Source: Planctomycetota bacterium
Lineage (GTDB): Bacteria; Planctomycetota; Phycisphaerae; SM23-33
Length of the DNA: 64,000 bases
Direction: 5' to 3'
NCBI GenBank assembly: GCA_022705325.1
Contig: JAKJER010000004.1
Coordinates: forward strand, 255,724 to 319,723
Shown here: positions 41,066 to 50,049 of the stretch, in pieces
Layout of the letters: each line of letters starts with the position of its first letter
Position numbering within the stretch: the first letter of the stretch is position 1
Position numbers and translations under genes: made by a program
Notes under the pieces: model-generated
The model's database searches: none
Seen by the model: only the letters and a program-made list of their open reading frames with translations
What the model was told of the DNA's origin: nothing

Positions 41066-42133
41066 CTACTTCTTCTCCGGCTGGTGCAGCATCAGCTTTT
41101 CCATCGTGTCGGCCACGTCGCGGTACTCGACGCCGTCGGCCAGGGCGGAGACGTACTGGTGCAGGGGGTTGTTGGGTTTCTCGTGCCACTGGTGCGTGCC
41201 GTTTGGGAAGACGTGGTTGTAGCCCTCGGTGACGAGCTTCCACGGCTTGCCGGGCCCGCGGGCGGCGACCATGACGGCGATCTGGTCGGCGCTGTGTCGC
41301 GGTTTGACCTGCCCGCCGAAGTACAGTTCGTAGACGCGGCGCACGGGGTTGGTTGCGGGCAGGCCGGCCAGGGCCTTGCCGGTGGCGAGCTTCTCGGCGA
41401 ACTCCTGCCCGCCGGTGAAGGTGATGAGGGTGGGCCAGCCGGCGATGGCCTTGACGGTGGACTCGGGGTCGACCTTGAAGTTGCCCCAGTGTCCCGGGTC
41501 CAGGTCGTGGGGATATCGCGTGCCCATGCAGACCCACTGCTTGACCTTCCGCTTGACCAGGGCGGGACCGTCCAGATCGCTGATGTCGTCGCCCTTTGAC
41601 TCCAGCAGGTAGCGGAGGTTGGTCAGGTCGCCGACGGTGACGATGACTACGCTGTTGTCCTTCTGGCCGGCCAGCACGCGCCGATAGATGGGCGTGGCGT
41701 CGGGGAGTTTCTCGCCGTAGGGCAGGTCGTGGGGGAACTCCTGGGCGATCTGCCTGGCGTAGCGGGACCGCTGCTGGGGGAACTTGGGCCCCTGTTTGGG
41801 GATGCCCACGGGCAGGTCGCCCCGGCCGAAGTACGTGTTGATCGCGTCGACGCAGACGGCGGACCACTCGTACTTGGACGAGACCGGAGTGGCGAGGATC
41901 TCGATCTCGCCCGCGTCGGCCAGCGCGTGCACGACGGCCAGGGCGGCGGCATCGTCGCAGTCGCTGTCCATGTCGGTGTCGAAGATGAGCTTGACCGGTT
42001 CGGCCGCCGACAGGGCTGGCGCAAGCGAGAGCACCAATGCCGCACAGACGCATAGGCCCAGCGAACGGGCGAAAAGGGCTCGCCTGATCTTGCGCCCGAC
42101 AGACGCCGACGTCGCAACGAAACGGCTCTTCAC
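41066..42133 (-). CDS. Exported inosine-uridine nucleoside hydrolase-like protein
   Basis: A 355-residue protein. After a short basic start, the signal helix is LGLCVCAALVLSLAPALSAA (about residues 25-44). The mature part opens with the hallmark FDTDMDSDCDDAAALAVVHA, whose Asp cluster binds calcium and the ribose. TVGDLTNLRYLL and the late FPNGTHQWHEK segment fit the family core. It hydrolyses nucleosides or, in exported planctomycete relatives, other N- or O-glycosides. The start codon is GTG at 42133 with aaggag 6 bases upstream. Last gene of a probable minus-strand transcript headed by the DUF1549 gene; GH95 is 38 bp upstream. Confidence 0.88.
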   Translation of the reverse strand: MKSRFVATSASVGRKIRRALFARSLGLCVCAALVLSLAPALSAAEPVKLIFDTDMDSDCDDAAALAVVHALADAGEIEILATPVSSKYEWSAVCVDAINTYFGRGDLPVGIPKQGPKFPQQRSRYARQIAQEFPHDLPYGEKLPDATPIYRRVLAGQKDNSVVIVTVGDLTNLRYLLESKGDDISDLDGPALVKRKVKQWVCMGTRYPHDLDPGHWGNFKVDPESTVKAIAGWPTLITFTGGQEFAEKLATGKALAGLPATNPVRRVYELYFGGQVKPRHSADQIAVMVAARGPGKPWKLVTEGYNHVFPNGTHQWHEKPNNPLHQYVSALADGVEYRDVADTMEKLMLHQPEKK

Positions 42134-42171
42134 ATCAAGCTCCTTTGTGTCCGATTCACGGCCCGGACGGA

Positions 42172-44511
42172 CTACCGCTTGTCCAGCGAGGAATTGAGCG
42201 TGACTGTCTGGCCCTTGGGGATCGTCAACTCCACGGTCTTGTCGCCGTAATGCACCTTGCAGGGCTTGCCCAGCAGCGAGGTGATGGCCGCCTCGGTCAG
42301 CTTTCCGTCCTTCCAGGTCATCGCGACGACGAACCCGCCGCGCCCGCGGAGGCCCTTGACGCTGCCGGCGGGCCAGGCCTTGGGCAGGGCCGGCAGCAGC
42401 CGCAATTCGCCCTGGCGGACCGGGTGGACGGTGACGGCGTGGCTTTGCAGGAGCATCTCCGTCACTCCGCTGCAGCCGCCGAAGTTCCCGTCGATCTGGA
42501 AGGGCGGGCACAGGTCGAACATGTCCGGGCCCGTGCTCTGCGTGATCAGCTCGCGATACATCTTGAAGGCGTGGTCGCCTTCGCCCAGGCGAGCCCAGAG
42601 GTTGATCTTCCAGGCTTTGGACCAGCCCGTCCCGCCGTCGCCGCGGACCTGGAGCGACTTGCGGGCGGCGGCCAGCAGGTCGGGCGTGGCCGTCGTGATC
42701 TGGTTGCTGGGGAACAGGGCGTACAGGTGCGAGACGTGACGGTGGTGGATCTCCGGGGCCTTCATGTCCCAGTCGTCCAGCCATTCCTGGAGCTGGCCCG
42801 CCTGCCCCACCTGGTGGGGCTGGAGGCGGTCGCGGGCGGCCTTGACCCGCGCGACGAACGACGCGTCGCCGCCCGCGACGATCGGCGCCGACTCGATGCA
42901 CGCGTCGAACAGGTCGCGGATGATCTGGGAGTCCATCGCCGGCCCCGCGCAGACACTGGCCCTGAAGGGGTGCTGGTTTTCCGGCGACAGCGAGGGGCAC
43001 GTGACCAGCAGCTTCTTCGTCGGGTGCTCGACGAGGCTGTCCAGGAAGAACTCCGCCGCCCCCTTCATGAGGGGATAGGCCTTCTTCAGGAAGGCGTCGT
43101 CTCCGGTGAAGAGGTAATGCTCCCACAGGTGCCTGCACAGCCAGGCGCCGCCTGTGGGCCAGAAGCCCCACGTCGCCCCGTCGATGGGAGCGGTGGCCCG
43201 CCAGATGTCGAAGTTGTGGTGACAGACCCATCCGCCCGCGCCCCAGTTGGTGCGGGCGGTCTTCGCCCCGGGCTCGCTCAGTTCGCTCACCGCCCGCAGC
43301 AGCGGCTCGTGGCACTCGGACAGGTTGGTCGGCTCGGCCGGCCAGTAGTTCATCTCCGTGTTGATGTTGATGGTGTACTTGCTGTCCCAGGGCGGACGGG
43401 TGGACTCGTTCCATTTGCCCTGGAGGTTGGCGGGCTGGCTGCCCGGGCGGCTGCCGGAGATCAGCAGGTATCGCCCGAACTGGAAATACAGGACGGCCAG
43501 ATGCGGGTCGGCCTCGCTGAAGGCCTTGATCCGCTTGTCGGTGGGCGTGTCGAGGGCTGCGGGGCTGGAGCCCAGGTCCAGTTCGACGCGGTCCATGAGC
43601 TTGCGGTGGGCGGCGACGTGGTCGGCCAGGATGCGGGCGAAGGGCTTGGAGCCCACGTCGGAGATGCACTTTCGGGCGCGGGCGGCCTGGTCGGCGGAGA
43701 CGTCCTTCCAGTTGACGTAGTTGGTGGCGGCGGCCAGCAGGAGGGTGGCCGAGTCGGCCCCGCGGACGACGAGCTTGTCCTTGTCGGCCTGGAGCGTGCC
43801 GCCATCGATGGTCACGCGGAGCCGAGCCTGGGCCTTAAGCACGCCCTTGACCTTCTGACAGTCGGGCCCGCTGGCCGACAGGACAAGTTGGTTGTCGCCT
43901 TCGGCGCCCAGCGAGAAATCCGCCTGCGGGCTGGTCATCGTTGCGGCGAAGTCGAGCTTGCCGCCCTTGTCCGCGGTCAGGCGGACGACGATCACCTCGT
44001 CGACGGGGCTGGCGAAGACCTGGCGCCGGAAGGTGATATCGCCCACCCGGTAGCTCACCGATGTGACGCCCGTTCGGAGGTTCAACTCGCGGCGGTAGGC
44101 TGTTGCCTTCTCGTGGCCGGGAAGGCTGAGCTTCAGGTCGCCCACGGGCTGGTAGGGCATCTGGCGGATCGGTCGGGCCATCATCCGCCGATTGATCAGG
44201 GTGTGCGCATCGCGGTATTTGCCTTCGAAGATGAGCTTGCGGGCCTCCGGCAGGGCCGCCAGTGCGTCGGCGTGGCTGGGGTCGTACGGCCCGGCCGCCC
44301 AGAACGTATCCTCGTTGAACTGGATCCGCTCGTCGGCGGTCTTGCCGAACACCATGGCGGCCAGGCGTCCGTTGCCGATGGGCAGGGCCTCGATCCACTG
44401 ATTGGCCGGCGCGGGATACCACAACACCAGCGGGACGTCCTGGGACGGAGCGGGGGTGGACAGAGCCAGAACGGCGAGTACGGTCAGAGACATCAGCAGG
44501 CGATGGGCCAT
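42172..44511 (-). CDS. Exported GH95 alpha-L-fucosidase / alpha-L-galactosidase
   Basis: A 779-residue glycosidase. Signal peptide LTVLAVLALSTPAPSQ, N-terminal beta-sandwich (WIEALPIGNGRLAAMVFG at about 38-55), helical linker, then the (alpha/alpha)6 barrel. Active-site segments of GH95 are seen: NINTEMNYWPAEPTNLSE (near residue 385; Asn activating water), CPSLSPEN (near 510; acid Glu) and QIDGNFGG (near 671; Asp). Length matches the family. It should split alpha-1,2-L-fucose or alpha-L-galactose from glycans. aaggagaaccc precedes ATG 44511. Together with the sulfatase it hints at growth on sulfated, fucose-bearing polysaccharide. Confidence 0.93.
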   Translation of the reverse strand: MAHRLLMSLTVLAVLALSTPAPSQDVPLVLWYPAPANQWIEALPIGNGRLAAMVFGKTADERIQFNEDTFWAAGPYDPSHADALAALPEARKLIFEGKYRDAHTLINRRMMARPIRQMPYQPVGDLKLSLPGHEKATAYRRELNLRTGVTSVSYRVGDITFRRQVFASPVDEVIVVRLTADKGGKLDFAATMTSPQADFSLGAEGDNQLVLSASGPDCQKVKGVLKAQARLRVTIDGGTLQADKDKLVVRGADSATLLLAAATNYVNWKDVSADQAARARKCISDVGSKPFARILADHVAAHRKLMDRVELDLGSSPAALDTPTDKRIKAFSEADPHLAVLYFQFGRYLLISGSRPGSQPANLQGKWNESTRPPWDSKYTININTEMNYWPAEPTNLSECHEPLLRAVSELSEPGAKTARTNWGAGGWVCHHNFDIWRATAPIDGATWGFWPTGGAWLCRHLWEHYLFTGDDAFLKKAYPLMKGAAEFFLDSLVEHPTKKLLVTCPSLSPENQHPFRASVCAGPAMDSQIIRDLFDACIESAPIVAGGDASFVARVKAARDRLQPHQVGQAGQLQEWLDDWDMKAPEIHHRHVSHLYALFPSNQITTATPDLLAAARKSLQVRGDGGTGWSKAWKINLWARLGEGDHAFKMYRELITQSTGPDMFDLCPPFQIDGNFGGCSGVTEMLLQSHAVTVHPVRQGELRLLPALPKAWPAGSVKGLRGRGGFVVAMTWKDGKLTEAAITSLLGKPCKVHYGDKTVELTIPKGQTVTLNSSLDKR

Positions 44512-44652
44512 GGGGTTCTCCTTCTGGTCATGCGACGCGCCAGGATTCTACCGCCTGGGCGGCCGCCCTGCAAAATGCGCGCCCGGCAAAGAGAAGGGAG
44601 AAGCGCAGCACGAGAGTCGGACGATGCGCCGGCTGCAACCGGCTCCGGCGGG

Positions 44653-46797
44653 TCACTTAGCCACGATCTCGAACGGCAGGGCGGGGAGCATGCCCATGGG
44701 CGTCTGGCGGAGGGTGGTCTTCTTCTTGGCCGAGCTTTCCTGCTTGCCCGCATAGGCGTTGAGGATGAGGTTGCCCTTGAGCCCGGGCTTGAGCTTGCCC
44801 GCGTCGCACTCGAAGACCACCTCGGTCTCGTTTCGCCGGGGCGTCTGGTCCTTGATGCTCAGCCCGTCGGGGGGCTCGTCCAGTTGCAGGCGGACCTGGT
44901 CGAACGACACGTCCGAGACGACGGCGACGCGGAGCTTGCCGGTCCCGCCGGCGGGGATCTTCACGGGCAGGTCGCTGAGGTAGCGGGCGGTGGTGTTGCC
45001 GGGGTCGCGCCCGGAGACCAGCACCTTGAACTCGCTGACGGGGACGACGTGATGGTAGATGAAGGCCTGGAGCATGTCCTCGGCCGGCTCGACGGTTCGG
45101 ACGACCTCCTGCCCTCCGAGGGTGGATCGCCCCACCAGGGAGAGGCTGATGGCCTCCTTGGTGTTGATGGGCGGGGCGGCCAGGGTGAGGCGGACGCGGT
45201 CCTGGCCGTCGGGGACGCGGGCGGCGTGCAGGCGGAATCCCGGCGGGGCGTCCTTGAGCGACAGGTCGATGGGCCCGGTGAAGCCGTCCTTGCGCAGGGC
45301 GAACACCTCCAGGGCGACGGTTCCCCCGCCGCGGACGTTGAGGCTGGAGGGCACGATCCGCAGGTCGAAGTCCATCTGCGGCTCGCTCAGGCGCAGTCGG
45401 TAGGCGTACTCGGTCCCGCCGGCCTTCTGCGTGTCGCCCAGGTGGACGTAGTAGTCCCCGTCGGCCGGCAGCTTCACCTGCACCAGCGAGTCGGCGTGGT
45501 GGGTGACCAGGCCGGCGCCCTTGTCCTCGTGGTCGTCGTTGAGGGCGATCTGCTTTCCGGCGGCGTCGGTGACGCGGAGGACCGAATCCAGGGGCGACTG
45601 GAGCCGGCGGGCGCGGACGTCGGCGATGAGGGTCTGTCCCGCCTTGCCGCGGATGCGGAAGACGTCCCAGTCGCCGCTCTTGTCGATCCGCCCGTTGACG
45701 ATCATGGGCATCGCGATGTCCTGGGCGGTCTTGGCGTCGTCGTTGGGCTCTCGCTCGAGGCACTCGGGGAGCGCGTCGACGGCGAAGGGCAGGCGGTTGG
45801 AGAACGACTCGGTGCTGGAGACCGACTCGGCCCGGCGGTCCAGGGCGGCGTCGATGAGCAGGTCCAGCCGGCGCTCGGAGAGCACCGCGTGCTGCTTTCG
45901 GACGAAGACGGGGAAGACGCCCGGCTCGGGGAACTTGAGCGAGAGAACATCGGAGGGCAGGTTCCAGCCGGTGAGCTGGACGCGGTTTCCGGCGCCGGCC
46001 CGTCCGCCGAGGGGGAAGATCTGCTTGACGTAGGGCAGCTCGCCGGCGGCGATGCGGTAGACGAAGTCCTCGCGTCCGCGGAAGAGGGCGTCGCGGATCT
46101 CGACGACGTACGTGCCGTCCGCGGGGGGCTCGAAGTAGAGCACCGGGTCGGGGTGGAAGCGGAAGTCGTCGGCGTAGAGCAGTTCCTTGCCGTCGGCGTC
46201 GTAGATGGCCATGACGGCCTGGAACCAGCCGGGCACCGCGTCGGGCAGGTACGGGACCAGGTCGCGGGCGCTGGCGGCGAAGACGAGCTTCTGTCCCTTC
46301 TTGGCGGTAAAGCGGTAGCGGTCGATCTCGCCGGGGAGGACCTGCCCGTTGATGATGGCGGGCAGGGCCACGTCCATCAGGCTGGGCTTGGGCGCGGGCG
46401 TGCGGGAGGGCTTCTCCTTGAACTCGGGAAGCTGGCCCACCCAGAACGGCAGGGGGTTGGTCAGGCCCGAGGGCGTCTCCAGGCGCAGCTCGCGCCGCCC
46501 GGTAGGCGCGTCGGGGGCGATGGTCATGCGGAGGGTGACGGTCTCGGCGATGGCGGGCGTGGGGGCGTTCTCCGGCTTGGCGTAGCCGAAGGCGAACGTC
46601 TGGATGCCCTTCCCGCTGATGTACACGCTGACGATGCCCGCCAGGCTTCGCCCGCCGATCACCAGCTCCAGCTCGGCGCCCTGGCGGCTGCCCGCCGGGT
46701 AGACATAGCCGATCCGGGCGTTCTGCTGGGCGAGCGAGGGAGTGGACGTCAACGCAAACGCCAGTACCAGACCGACAACGGGGATGACCCGATTCAT
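44653..46797 (-). CDS. Exported PPC-domain (pre-peptidase C-terminal-like) protein
   Basis: A 714-residue protein. Signal peptide VIPVVGLVLAFALTSTPSLA. The first part (about 25-110) is an Ig/TIG-like module (IGYVYPAGSRQGAELELVIG). Two PPC-type beta-sandwiches follow: about 135-245 (DRYRFTAKKGQKLVFAASAR, PADGTYVVEIRDALFRG) and about 345-450 (DWDVFRIRGKAGQTLIADVR, LPADGDYYVHLGDTQKAG). The last 250 residues are further beta domains. It is typical of planctomycete operons with DUF1501 and DUF1549 proteins; the role is unknown, possibly substrate binding. ggagaag precedes ATG 46797. Confidence 0.85.
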   Translation of the reverse strand: MNRVIPVVGLVLAFALTSTPSLAQQNARIGYVYPAGSRQGAELELVIGGRSLAGIVSVYISGKGIQTFAFGYAKPENAPTPAIAETVTLRMTIAPDAPTGRRELRLETPSGLTNPLPFWVGQLPEFKEKPSRTPAPKPSLMDVALPAIINGQVLPGEIDRYRFTAKKGQKLVFAASARDLVPYLPDAVPGWFQAVMAIYDADGKELLYADDFRFHPDPVLYFEPPADGTYVVEIRDALFRGREDFVYRIAAGELPYVKQIFPLGGRAGAGNRVQLTGWNLPSDVLSLKFPEPGVFPVFVRKQHAVLSERRLDLLIDAALDRRAESVSSTESFSNRLPFAVDALPECLEREPNDDAKTAQDIAMPMIVNGRIDKSGDWDVFRIRGKAGQTLIADVRARRLQSPLDSVLRVTDAAGKQIALNDDHEDKGAGLVTHHADSLVQVKLPADGDYYVHLGDTQKAGGTEYAYRLRLSEPQMDFDLRIVPSSLNVRGGGTVALEVFALRKDGFTGPIDLSLKDAPPGFRLHAARVPDGQDRVRLTLAAPPINTKEAISLSLVGRSTLGGQEVVRTVEPAEDMLQAFIYHHVVPVSEFKVLVSGRDPGNTTARYLSDLPVKIPAGGTGKLRVAVVSDVSFDQVRLQLDEPPDGLSIKDQTPRRNETEVVFECDAGKLKPGLKGNLILNAYAGKQESSAKKKTTLRQTPMGMLPALPFEIVAK

Positions 46798-46823
46798 GCG
46801 CTTCTCCACAACCAGCTCCACAC

Positions 46824-46868
46824 CATAGGGCCTATGGGACCCACAGGACCTATCAGACGCATAGGGCC
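46824..46868. repeat. Five nonamers in the DUF1501 - PPC gap
   Basis: Plus-strand units CATAGGGCC, TATGGGACC, CACAGGACC, TATCAGACG, CATAGGGCC, each exactly 9 bases, consensus YATRGGRCC. They lie within the presumed transcript between two genes. Confidence 0.85.
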
Positions 46869-46889
46869 TGGGACAGCCGCCACCGGGGC

Positions 46890-48242
46890 TTACATGATTT
46901 CCTTCAGCTTGCCGGCCGTCTTGACGCCGTCGGCTTCGGACGGCTTCATGGGCACGCGCATGCCGCTGGGATGGGGCAGGGCGCCTTCGGGGTCGATGCC
47001 GAGCAGTTCGTACATGCTCGCCAGCAGGTCGTATGGGTAGACCGGGCGATCTTTGGGATGCTCGGCCCGCTTGTCGGACTCGCCGACCACGTGCCCGCCC
47101 TTGAAGCCGCCGCCGGCGACCAGGGCGCTGAAGCACGCCCCGTAGTGGTGGCGCCCGCCGTCCCACGGCGGCTGCCAGTCGATCTTCGGCGTGCGCCCGA
47201 ACTCGCCGCAGCACCAGATGATGGTGGACTCCAGCAGCCCGCGCTGGGCCAGTTCCTCCAGCAGCGTGGCCAGGCCGCTGTCGAGTTGGGGCAGCTTGCT
47301 CCGCATGGCCTGGAAGTTGCCCTTGTGGGTGTCCCACCCGCCGTAGTTGATGGTGATGTAGGGGAAGCCTTTCTCCACCAGGCGCCGGGCCAGCAGGCAC
47401 GACTGCCCGAAGGTGTTCCGCCCGTACGCCAGGCGGACTTCGTCCTTCTCCTGATTGAGGTCGAAGACCTTGCCCTCGTCGCCGAGGATCAGGTCGTAGG
47501 CCCGTTCGGCGCAGTCCTTCGACAGGGCCAGCGTCGGGTCGTCCTTCATGGAGTTGCTCAGGGTGTTGAGGTTGCCCAGCAGGTCGCGCCGGGCCTCCTG
47601 GCGCTCGCGGGTGACGCCCTCGGCCACGATGCCCTCGACGACGAACTGGGCGGCCGCCGGGTTGCCGCCCGTGGCGAACGGCTTGTACTTGGGCCCCAGG
47701 AAGCCGGCCTCCGAGAACCGCCCCTGCGGGCGGGTCAGCACGATGTAGGGCGGGATCAGGCCCTTGTAGCCCGCTTCGTAGGCGTTGAACAGCGCGACGA
47801 TCGCGCCGGCCGACGGGAACACCAGCTTGCCGCCGGGCGGGCGTCCGGTCTGGACGAGGTAGGCGGCCGTCTCGTGCCCGTTGTTGCCGTGGGTCATGGT
47901 GCGGATGAGCGAGTAGCGGTGGGCCTGCTTGGCCAGCAGCGGCATCAGCTCGTTGATGCGAATGCCGCTGACGTTGGTCTCGATGGGGCTGGTGAAGGGC
48001 CCGGTGTAGTCGCTGCCGGCGTCGGGCTTGGGGTCGAAGGTGTCGTTTTGCGTGGGCCCGCCCCACAGCCAGACCTGGATGACCGACTTGGCTTTGGCCT
48101 TGGGCGCCGTCTTGGCGGGCTGGTTGGTGGGCAGATTGGCCATCGCCCGGCCGCCCATCCACACTCCCGCCGCTCCGGCCAGACCCAGGCGAAGCGCCTC
48201 ACGACGAGACCAATCCGCGCCGTTCATGCCGTTCGTAGCCAT
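46890..48242 (-). CDS. DUF1501 exported protein
   Basis: A 450-residue protein with a Tat-type signal (SRREALRLGLAGAAGVWMGG, about 12-31). The DUF1501 body shows VIQVWLWGGPTQNDTFDPKP, RTMTHGNNGHETAAYLV and CGEFGRTPKIDWQPPWDGG with HH shortly after, an alkaline-phosphatase-like fold with metal ligands. DUF1501 genes nearly always adjoin DUF1549/DUF1553 genes in planctomycetes; they may form an enzyme pair acting on polysaccharide or sulfated compounds, but no reaction is proven. The start 48242 is taken because aaaggag lies 7 bases before it; ATG 48260 lies upstream of that site. Confidence 0.9.
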   Translation of the reverse strand: MATNGMNGADWSRREALRLGLAGAAGVWMGGRAMANLPTNQPAKTAPKAKAKSVIQVWLWGGPTQNDTFDPKPDAGSDYTGPFTSPIETNVSGIRINELMPLLAKQAHRYSLIRTMTHGNNGHETAAYLVQTGRPPGGKLVFPSAGAIVALFNAYEAGYKGLIPPYIVLTRPQGRFSEAGFLGPKYKPFATGGNPAAAQFVVEGIVAEGVTRERQEARRDLLGNLNTLSNSMKDDPTLALSKDCAERAYDLILGDEGKVFDLNQEKDEVRLAYGRNTFGQSCLLARRLVEKGFPYITINYGGWDTHKGNFQAMRSKLPQLDSGLATLLEELAQRGLLESTIIWCCGEFGRTPKIDWQPPWDGGRHHYGACFSALVAGGGFKGGHVVGESDKRAEHPKDRPVYPYDLLASMYELLGIDPEGALPHPSGMRVPMKPSEADGVKTAGKLKEIM

Positions 48243-48274
48243 CGTTTTCTCCTTTGCCATCGGGCGAGCCGCTC

Positions 48275-49852
48275 TCAATGCCGGTAGAGGAATTCGTCGG
48301 TGTTCATCAGCGCCCAGGCCAGGTCCAGCAGGCCCTGCCGGCCCTGGACCACCTTCGACCTGGAGTACGTCTCGACTGTCTTAATTTCGTCATCCGTGGG
48401 CAGCCGGGACAGGAACGTCAGATAAATGTCCCGGATCACGTCCCGGTCGGACTTGTTGGCGTAGATCAAGGACTGGAACTTCTCGGCCTTGAGCTTGTTG
48501 AGGATGTGGCTGGAGTTGAGCACGTGCAGCCGCTGCGAAGGGGTGGGACGGTTGGATCGCTCAGACTCCAGTCCGGTGTCTCGGGGCGGGCGCCCGAACA
48601 TCTCCAGGAACGGGCTGGTCACGCTCCCGTCGGCGAGGTAGATCGTTCGCTGGCTGTCGGGGATGTAGCTGAAGGGCTCGGGCGTCTCGCTCATGTACCG
48701 CTCGCCGGTCCCGGTGATCTGGCAGAGGGCGTCGATGAGCACCTCGGCCTCCAGTCGGCGGACCGGGTAATAGGCGAAGTTGGCCAGGGCCCGCTCGCTC
48801 CGCACGCGGGGGATGGACGAAAGCTGGTAGGTCTTGGAGTTGAGGATCAGGCGGCAGACGTGCTTGACGTCCCACTTGGCCGAGACCAGCTCCCGGGCCA
48901 GGTAGTCCAGCAAGGCCGGGTTGGCGGGCGGGTTGTCGTCGCGGATGTCGTCGCACTCGTGAACGATGCCGCGTCCCTGGAGCCAGAACCAGACGCGGTT
49001 GACGATGGCGCGGGAGGCGCAGGGGTTCTGTGCGGACAGCAGCCAGTCGGCGAAGACCTCGCGCGGGTCCTTGCCGTCGGGGAGGGCGATCTTCGTGCCG
49101 TCGGGGAACGCCGCCTGGGCCAGCGCCGGGCGGGTGGTGGCCTGGGCGGCCTTGGAGAGGTCGTGAAAGACGATCTCCTCCTTCCACTCCAGGGTGGACT
49201 TGTAGCCCACCTGGGAGAAGAAGACGGCCATGCCGTCGAGCTTGTCCTTGGGCCACTTGTCCGCCCGCTGCCCCATGAAGGTGAGGGCGACCAAGCGGGC
49301 GAGATTGGCCGGCTCGCGGTCCTGGTTGGCCCGGTAGAAGTTCACCGGGGCCCTGCGGAAGTTGCTGCCGCTGGCGGTGAGCATCTCGCGGACGAACTGG
49401 TCGTAGGGGACGTTGTCGGCCAGGCAGGTGCGGATCCAGCGGTGGTAGGCCTGGGCGCCGTTGGGCCAGAGGTTGATGGGGAACTCGCCCTTGACCCGCA
49501 GCGCGTCGCACCATCGCAAGGCCCAGTAGTCGGCGTATTCGATGCGTTCCAGGAGGCGGTCGATGAGCTTGGCCCGCTTGGCGGGGTCCTTGTCGTTGAG
49601 GAAGGCGGCGGCCTCCTTGGCCGTCGGCAGGGTGCCGACCACGTCCAGGTAGACTCGCCGGAAGAAGACGCCGTCGGAGCATACGCCCGACGGCTGGATA
49701 TTCAGCTCCTTGAGCCGCCCGAAAACCAGTTCGTCGATCTTGCACTGGGGCGTCAGATCGATCGTGCTCTCGAACGCGCCCGCGCCGGCCGGCGGGGCCT
49801 GGCCCGCCAACACACCCACCAGGACCAACATGGAAAACGCGGACGTGGCCAT
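48275..49852 (-). CDS. DUF1549/DUF1553 exported protein
   Basis: A 525-residue protein. Signal peptide SMLVLVGVLAGQAPPAGAG, then DUF1549 (about 35-235: DELVFGRLKELNIQPSG, FFRRVYLDVVGTLPT, WALRWCDALRVKGEF) and DUF1553 (about 265-500: VFADWLLSAQNPCASRAIVN, RLEAEVLIDALCQITG, LHVLNSSHILNKL). Unlike many relatives it has no cytochrome c-type (CxxCH) domain or PA14/LamG module in front. It heads the operon DUF1549 - DUF1501 - PPC - GH95 - nucleoside hydrolase. A promoter is proposed at 49872-49900. Confidence 0.92.
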   Translation of the reverse strand: MATSAFSMLVLVGVLAGQAPPAGAGAFESTIDLTPQCKIDELVFGRLKELNIQPSGVCSDGVFFRRVYLDVVGTLPTAKEAAAFLNDKDPAKRAKLIDRLLERIEYADYWALRWCDALRVKGEFPINLWPNGAQAYHRWIRTCLADNVPYDQFVREMLTASGSNFRRAPVNFYRANQDREPANLARLVALTFMGQRADKWPKDKLDGMAVFFSQVGYKSTLEWKEEIVFHDLSKAAQATTRPALAQAAFPDGTKIALPDGKDPREVFADWLLSAQNPCASRAIVNRVWFWLQGRGIVHECDDIRDDNPPANPALLDYLARELVSAKWDVKHVCRLILNSKTYQLSSIPRVRSERALANFAYYPVRRLEAEVLIDALCQITGTGERYMSETPEPFSYIPDSQRTIYLADGSVTSPFLEMFGRPPRDTGLESERSNRPTPSQRLHVLNSSHILNKLKAEKFQSLIYANKSDRDVIRDIYLTFLSRLPTDDEIKTVETYSRSKVVQGRQGLLDLAWALMNTDEFLYRH

Positions 49853-49871
49853 CTATACACCTTGTGCCAAT

Positions 49872-49900
49872 ATAGTACCCTATCTGGAGGTTTAACGCAA
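49872..49900 (-). promoter_or_regulatory. Promoter for the DUF1549 operon
   Basis: Minus strand: TTGCGT (49895-49900), 17-base spacer, TACTAT (49872-49877); the transcript would start about 12 bases before ATG 49852. aaggtg lies in that short leader. Confidence 0.45.
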
Positions 49901-49960
49901 CGGACGGCGAAGATTGTGATACTTTTCAGAAGCAGGGATCTGGGATCAGGGATTGCGTGT

Positions 49961-50044
49961 CTTCTTGTCTCCTGTTCTCTCGTCCCTATTCCCTATTCCC
50001 TATTCCCTAATCCCTAATCCCTAATCCCTAATCTCTGATTCCTC
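49961..50044. repeat. Twelve heptamers, core of NTCCCTA units
   Basis: After three degenerate units (CTTCTTG, TCTCCTG, TTCTCTC) come GTCCCTA, TTCCCTA x3, ATCCCTA x3, ATCTCTG and ATTCCTC, all in one 7-base register from 49961 to 50044. The array ends five bases before the stop of the TPR gene. Confidence 0.92.
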
Positions 50045-50049
50045 GCCGC

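Noticed and set aside
42145..47040. A 1631-codon plus-strand open frame opposite GH95 and PPC genes
   Set aside because: It spans several real minus-strand genes with conserved active sites; its composition (Gly/Val/Asp/Leu/Gln) is that of antisense G+C-rich DNA.
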